64,000 nt of DNA. Origin: Rhodococcus sp. 14-2470-1b. GTDB taxonomy: Bacteria > Actinomycetota > Actinomycetes > Mycobacteriales > Mycobacteriaceae. This document shows, piece by piece, positions 62,125-64,000 of this stretch. The translations under genes and the position numbers were made by a program. The stretch is taken from contig NZ_NPFY01000022.1 of NCBI RefSeq assembly GCF_002259415.1, positions 181,868 to 245,867 on the forward strand, written 5' to 3'. Position 1 is the stretch's first letter; every line of letters starts with the position of its first letter. The notes beneath the pieces are model-generated. The model saw nothing but the letters and a program-made list of their open reading frames with translations, was not told where the DNA came from and did no database searches.

Positions 62125-63456
62125 ATGCCGAATCGCACCGGACGCGCACGGCACCTGACGCTGGTGCCGTACCTCCCGACCGAGCCGCGTCGGGAACTCG
62201 AATTCGCACGAGCCGTACACGACGTGCCCGCCGCCTGGGTGTCGGGGATCGTGCAGTTGACGCTGCACGTCGAGCTTCTGTCGTACGTCCCGACGGTATG
62301 GCGACGTCTGAGGCTTCGTTCGGACCTGTTGCTTCCTGAACTGCATGCCCTGATCCAGGCCGCGATGGGTTGGCGCGACGAGTACTACCGGCTCGATACC
62401 GAAACGGAGACGTTCGTCCCGACAACCCGCCGCGCCGGGGGTGACGCAGCCGGCGATCACGTGCGCATCGATGCCGTGCTCGCTCGCCCCGGCGATCGTG
62501 CGTACTACCGGTTCGATGACTTACGCGGATTGTCGGTGCAGGTCGTGGAGGTGGATGCAGACATAGACGATCTGAGGCCCACCTGCGTTGGTGCGGAGAA
62601 CGTGAGCCCGGCTCATGGGGTGATCGACGAGGACGCCCTACCGGGAAGATCTGGTGCGCCGACGGTGGAAGAGATCAACGAACGTCTGCGCGGTGCTCGG
62701 GAGGTCCGATCGGCGGAAACTGAAAGTGCAGCTGCATCGGCACTGGTGGCGAGGCTGTTCAGTCGAAGCGGCGCCGTCCCGAAGCCTCGTTTGCTGGAAC
62801 TACTGCCTCGATGCGAGCTGACCATCGAGAGTTCCGTCGACCTGCCGGTAGCTGAAACCGCCATGACGAAAATGATGTGGCTACTTCGAAAAGTCGGTGA
62901 TTCCGGCATCGCACTGGCCGGCGGCAGTTTGCCGCCCCGTGTAGTGGAAGCCGTGCGCGACGAGCTGGACTGGGGAATCGGCTGGGTAGGCGACAGTCTC
63001 CTCGAAGCCGACCACCACCAAGCAACGGACATGAGGGAAGCCGCGAAGGCGCTGGGTCTCGTCCGCATGTTCAAGGGGGTGCTCGTTCGAACCAGAGTCG
63101 GCACCGCATTGGTCGGTGACCCGGTCGGGCTCTGGCACCACTGCGCAGCTCGGCTGCCTCTCGGAAAGCAACCTCACGAACAGGACGCCGGAACGCTCTT
63201 CCTGATCGCGCTCGCCGCCTCTGCTTCCCCCGCCCAACGGGACGCGATGATCGTCGAAGTCACGGGTGCACTCGACTGGGTGACCGGAGACCACGGCGCA
63301 TTCGAAGCGCAGAAGATCGCGCACCCGACCGTTGCGTTTCTGGATCTGATCGGTGCACACGGGCCGTTGTTCTATCTAGGCGGTGGGGGAGCGGAGTCCC
63401 CGATCTGGGCTCGACGGTTCGCCCGGGACGCGCTTCGGACCAGCCGACGCCCCTGA
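62125..63456 (+). CDS. Plasmid pRiA4b ORF-3 family protein
   Basis: 443 residues. IVQLTLHVELLSYVPTVWRRLRLRSDLLLPELHALIQAAMGWRDEYYRL is the PRiA4_ORF3 domain signature (Trp-Arg-Arg and MGW), at about 55-100. A second region (about 190-440) has no motif I know; it includes LPRCELTIESS and VTGALDWVTGDHGAFE. The family is found on plasmids and chromosomes and is linked to transposon or toxin-antitoxin neighbourhoods, but its biochemical role is unknown. It is the last gene before the rRNA operon, a typical stable location. Confidence 0.8.
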   Translation: MPNRTGRARHLTLVPYLPTEPRRELEFARAVHDVPAAWVSGIVQLTLHVELLSYVPTVWRRLRLRSDLLLPELHALIQAAMGWRDEYYRLDTETETFVPTTRRAGGDAAGDHVRIDAVLARPGDRAYYRFDDLRGLSVQVVEVDADIDDLRPTCVGAENVSPAHGVIDEDALPGRSGAPTVEEINERLRGAREVRSAETESAAASALVARLFSRSGAVPKPRLLELLPRCELTIESSVDLPVAETAMTKMMWLLRKVGDSGIALAGGSLPPRVVEAVRDELDWGIGWVGDSLLEADHHQATDMREAAKALGLVRMFKGVLVRTRVGTALVGDPVGLWHHCAARLPLGKQPHEQDAGTLFLIALAASASPAQRDAMIVEVTGALDWVTGDHGAFEAQKIAHPTVAFLDLIGAHGPLFYLGGGGAESPIWARRFARDALRTSRRP

Positions 63457-63596
63457 CCAGGCGATTTGGAGTTCGGCGACTCGTCGCGTAACTTTTGTCG
63501 AGTCAGAGCGACACGGACACCGACTCCAGCCGAGAGGCCGGAGACAACGAGGTTGTACGGTAGCTTTTGATTGGTTTGTCCCCCAAGAGTCGGAGT

Positions 63597-63625
63597 TTGC
63601 TTCCGAGACCAAGCTGGGATAGGCT
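63597..63625 (+). promoter_or_regulatory. rRNA operon promoter
   Basis: TTGCTT (63597-63602), a 17-base spacer and TAGGCT (63620-63625) form a good actinobacterial sigma-A promoter, with start near 63632. The 140 bases upstream hold other TA-rich hexamers but no second promoter of comparable quality. The rest of the gap between the pRiA4b gene and 16S holds only leader RNA. Confidence 0.75.
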
Positions 63626-63681
63626 GGAACAGTTGCCCTTGAAGCTGGCAGGCGTGAGTCTGCGGGTGGAGAGTGTGTGCG

Positions 63682-63691
63682 TGTTCTTTGA
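63682..63691 (+). promoter_or_regulatory. boxA-type antitermination sequence in the rrn leader
   Basis: TGTTCTTTGA, continuing AGAACT, resembles the B. subtilis rrn boxA (TGTTCTTTGAAAAC). It would load the NusB-NusE antitermination complex. Downstream the leader becomes T-rich with hairpin-like segments before 16S. Confidence 0.6.
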
Positions 63692-63906
63692 GAACTCAAC
63701 AGTGTGTCGATGAATGTCAGTGCCGAATGTTTTTGGTGCTCATGCCTTTTGGGGTGTGGGTGTGACATCTTCTTGCTTCATTCTTCCCGTCTGGGGTGAG
63801 AAGATTTTTTGTAATGCTAGTTGAGTTTTTTTGCTAGTGATTTGGACTTGATGTCATTTGACTGATTGCACTGTCTTCTTTTGGGGGATGGTGGGATTGC
63901 AAGTCT

Positions 63907-64000
63907 TTTACGGAGAGTTTGATCCTGGCTCAGGACGAACGCTGGCGGCGTGCTTAACACATGCAAGTCGAGCGGTAAGGCCTTTCGGGGTACACGAGCG
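63907..64000 (+). rRNA. rrs: 16S ribosomal RNA, 5' end (truncated by window)
   Basis: AGAGTTTGATCCTGGCTCAG (27F site, E. coli positions 8-27) begins at 63914, so the mature 5' end is near 63907. The following GACGAACGCTGGCGGCG and the V1 hairpin (GAGCGGTAAGGCC..GGGGTACACGAGCG) resemble Rhodococcus. Only about 94 bases lie inside the window. Confidence 0.95.

Overview
The window is high-GC DNA from a mycolic-acid actinobacterium, most likely Rhodococcus. The evidence is strong GC bias at third codon positions, many leaderless genes (a TANNNT -10 hexamer 6-7 bases before the start codon), IdeR-type iron boxes, a metallophosphoesterase/Stealth gene pair in the order of Rv0805-Rv0806c of M. tuberculosis, and the start of a 16S rRNA gene whose first helix resembles Rhodococcus (erythropolis or fascians group, from memory). 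It reads as ordinary chromosome: no insertion sequence, prophage, CRISPR array or tRNA was seen.

Layout. 1-6 kb: end of a crotonase, adenosine/adenine deaminase, membrane molybdopterin oxidoreductase, sugar-lactone oxidase divergent from a TetR regulator, and a PLP alanine-racemase-like protein. 6-13 kb: iron-regulated Tat lipoprotein, a three-domain RecB-exonuclease-helicase, a lipase-like hydrolase and a FadD15-type acyl-CoA synthetase. 13-23 kb: DEAD-box RNA helicase preceded by an overlapping 19-codon ORF, carboxylesterase, a three-subunit molybdenum hydroxylase of PaoABC type, and an amino-acid ABC transporter whose binding protein and permease are fused. 23-37 kb: RidA, histidine phosphatase, an acyl-CoA dehydrogenase pair, phosphodiesterase, Stealth/VanZ/methyltransferase operon, phosphoribosyltransferase, quinone reductase, DinB-type protein, SDR/SRPBCC pair, a second iron-siderophore lipoprotein, a MarR/GbsR-type regulator and a [4Fe-4S] photolyase. 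37-47 kb: truncated ParA, Tat-exported PhoD phosphatase, TrhO plus pseudouridine synthase, and a five-gene unit (repeat-rich secreted protein, histidine kinase, response regulator, DASS-type permease, glycerate kinase). 47-58 kb: an 1822-residue eukaryote-type single-chain acyl-CoA carboxylase, a 0.7 kb non-coding gap, and a 1577-residue helicase fused to a restriction-type nuclease. 58-64 kb: NAD(P)-binding protein, membrane metallophosphoesterase, aldo/keto reductase, HAD phosphatase coupled to an LpqN-domain protein, a pRiA4b ORF-3 family protein, then an rrn promoter, boxA leader and the first ~94 bases of 16S rRNA.

How genes work together. The kinase, regulator, permease and glycerate kinase share ATGA overlaps or short gaps and read as one sense-import-phosphorylate module, probably for glycerate or a related organic acid. 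The two siderophore lipoproteins lack permeases here and carry IdeR-like boxes at their promoters. The two acyl-CoA dehydrogenases are adjacent and probably form a heteromer. The most unusual items are the Stealth gene that appears to start at ATC, the small ORF in front of the DEAD-box helicase, two dispersed intergenic palindrome families, and the large helicase-nuclease, which has the domain pattern of a phage-defence protein but has no partner genes.
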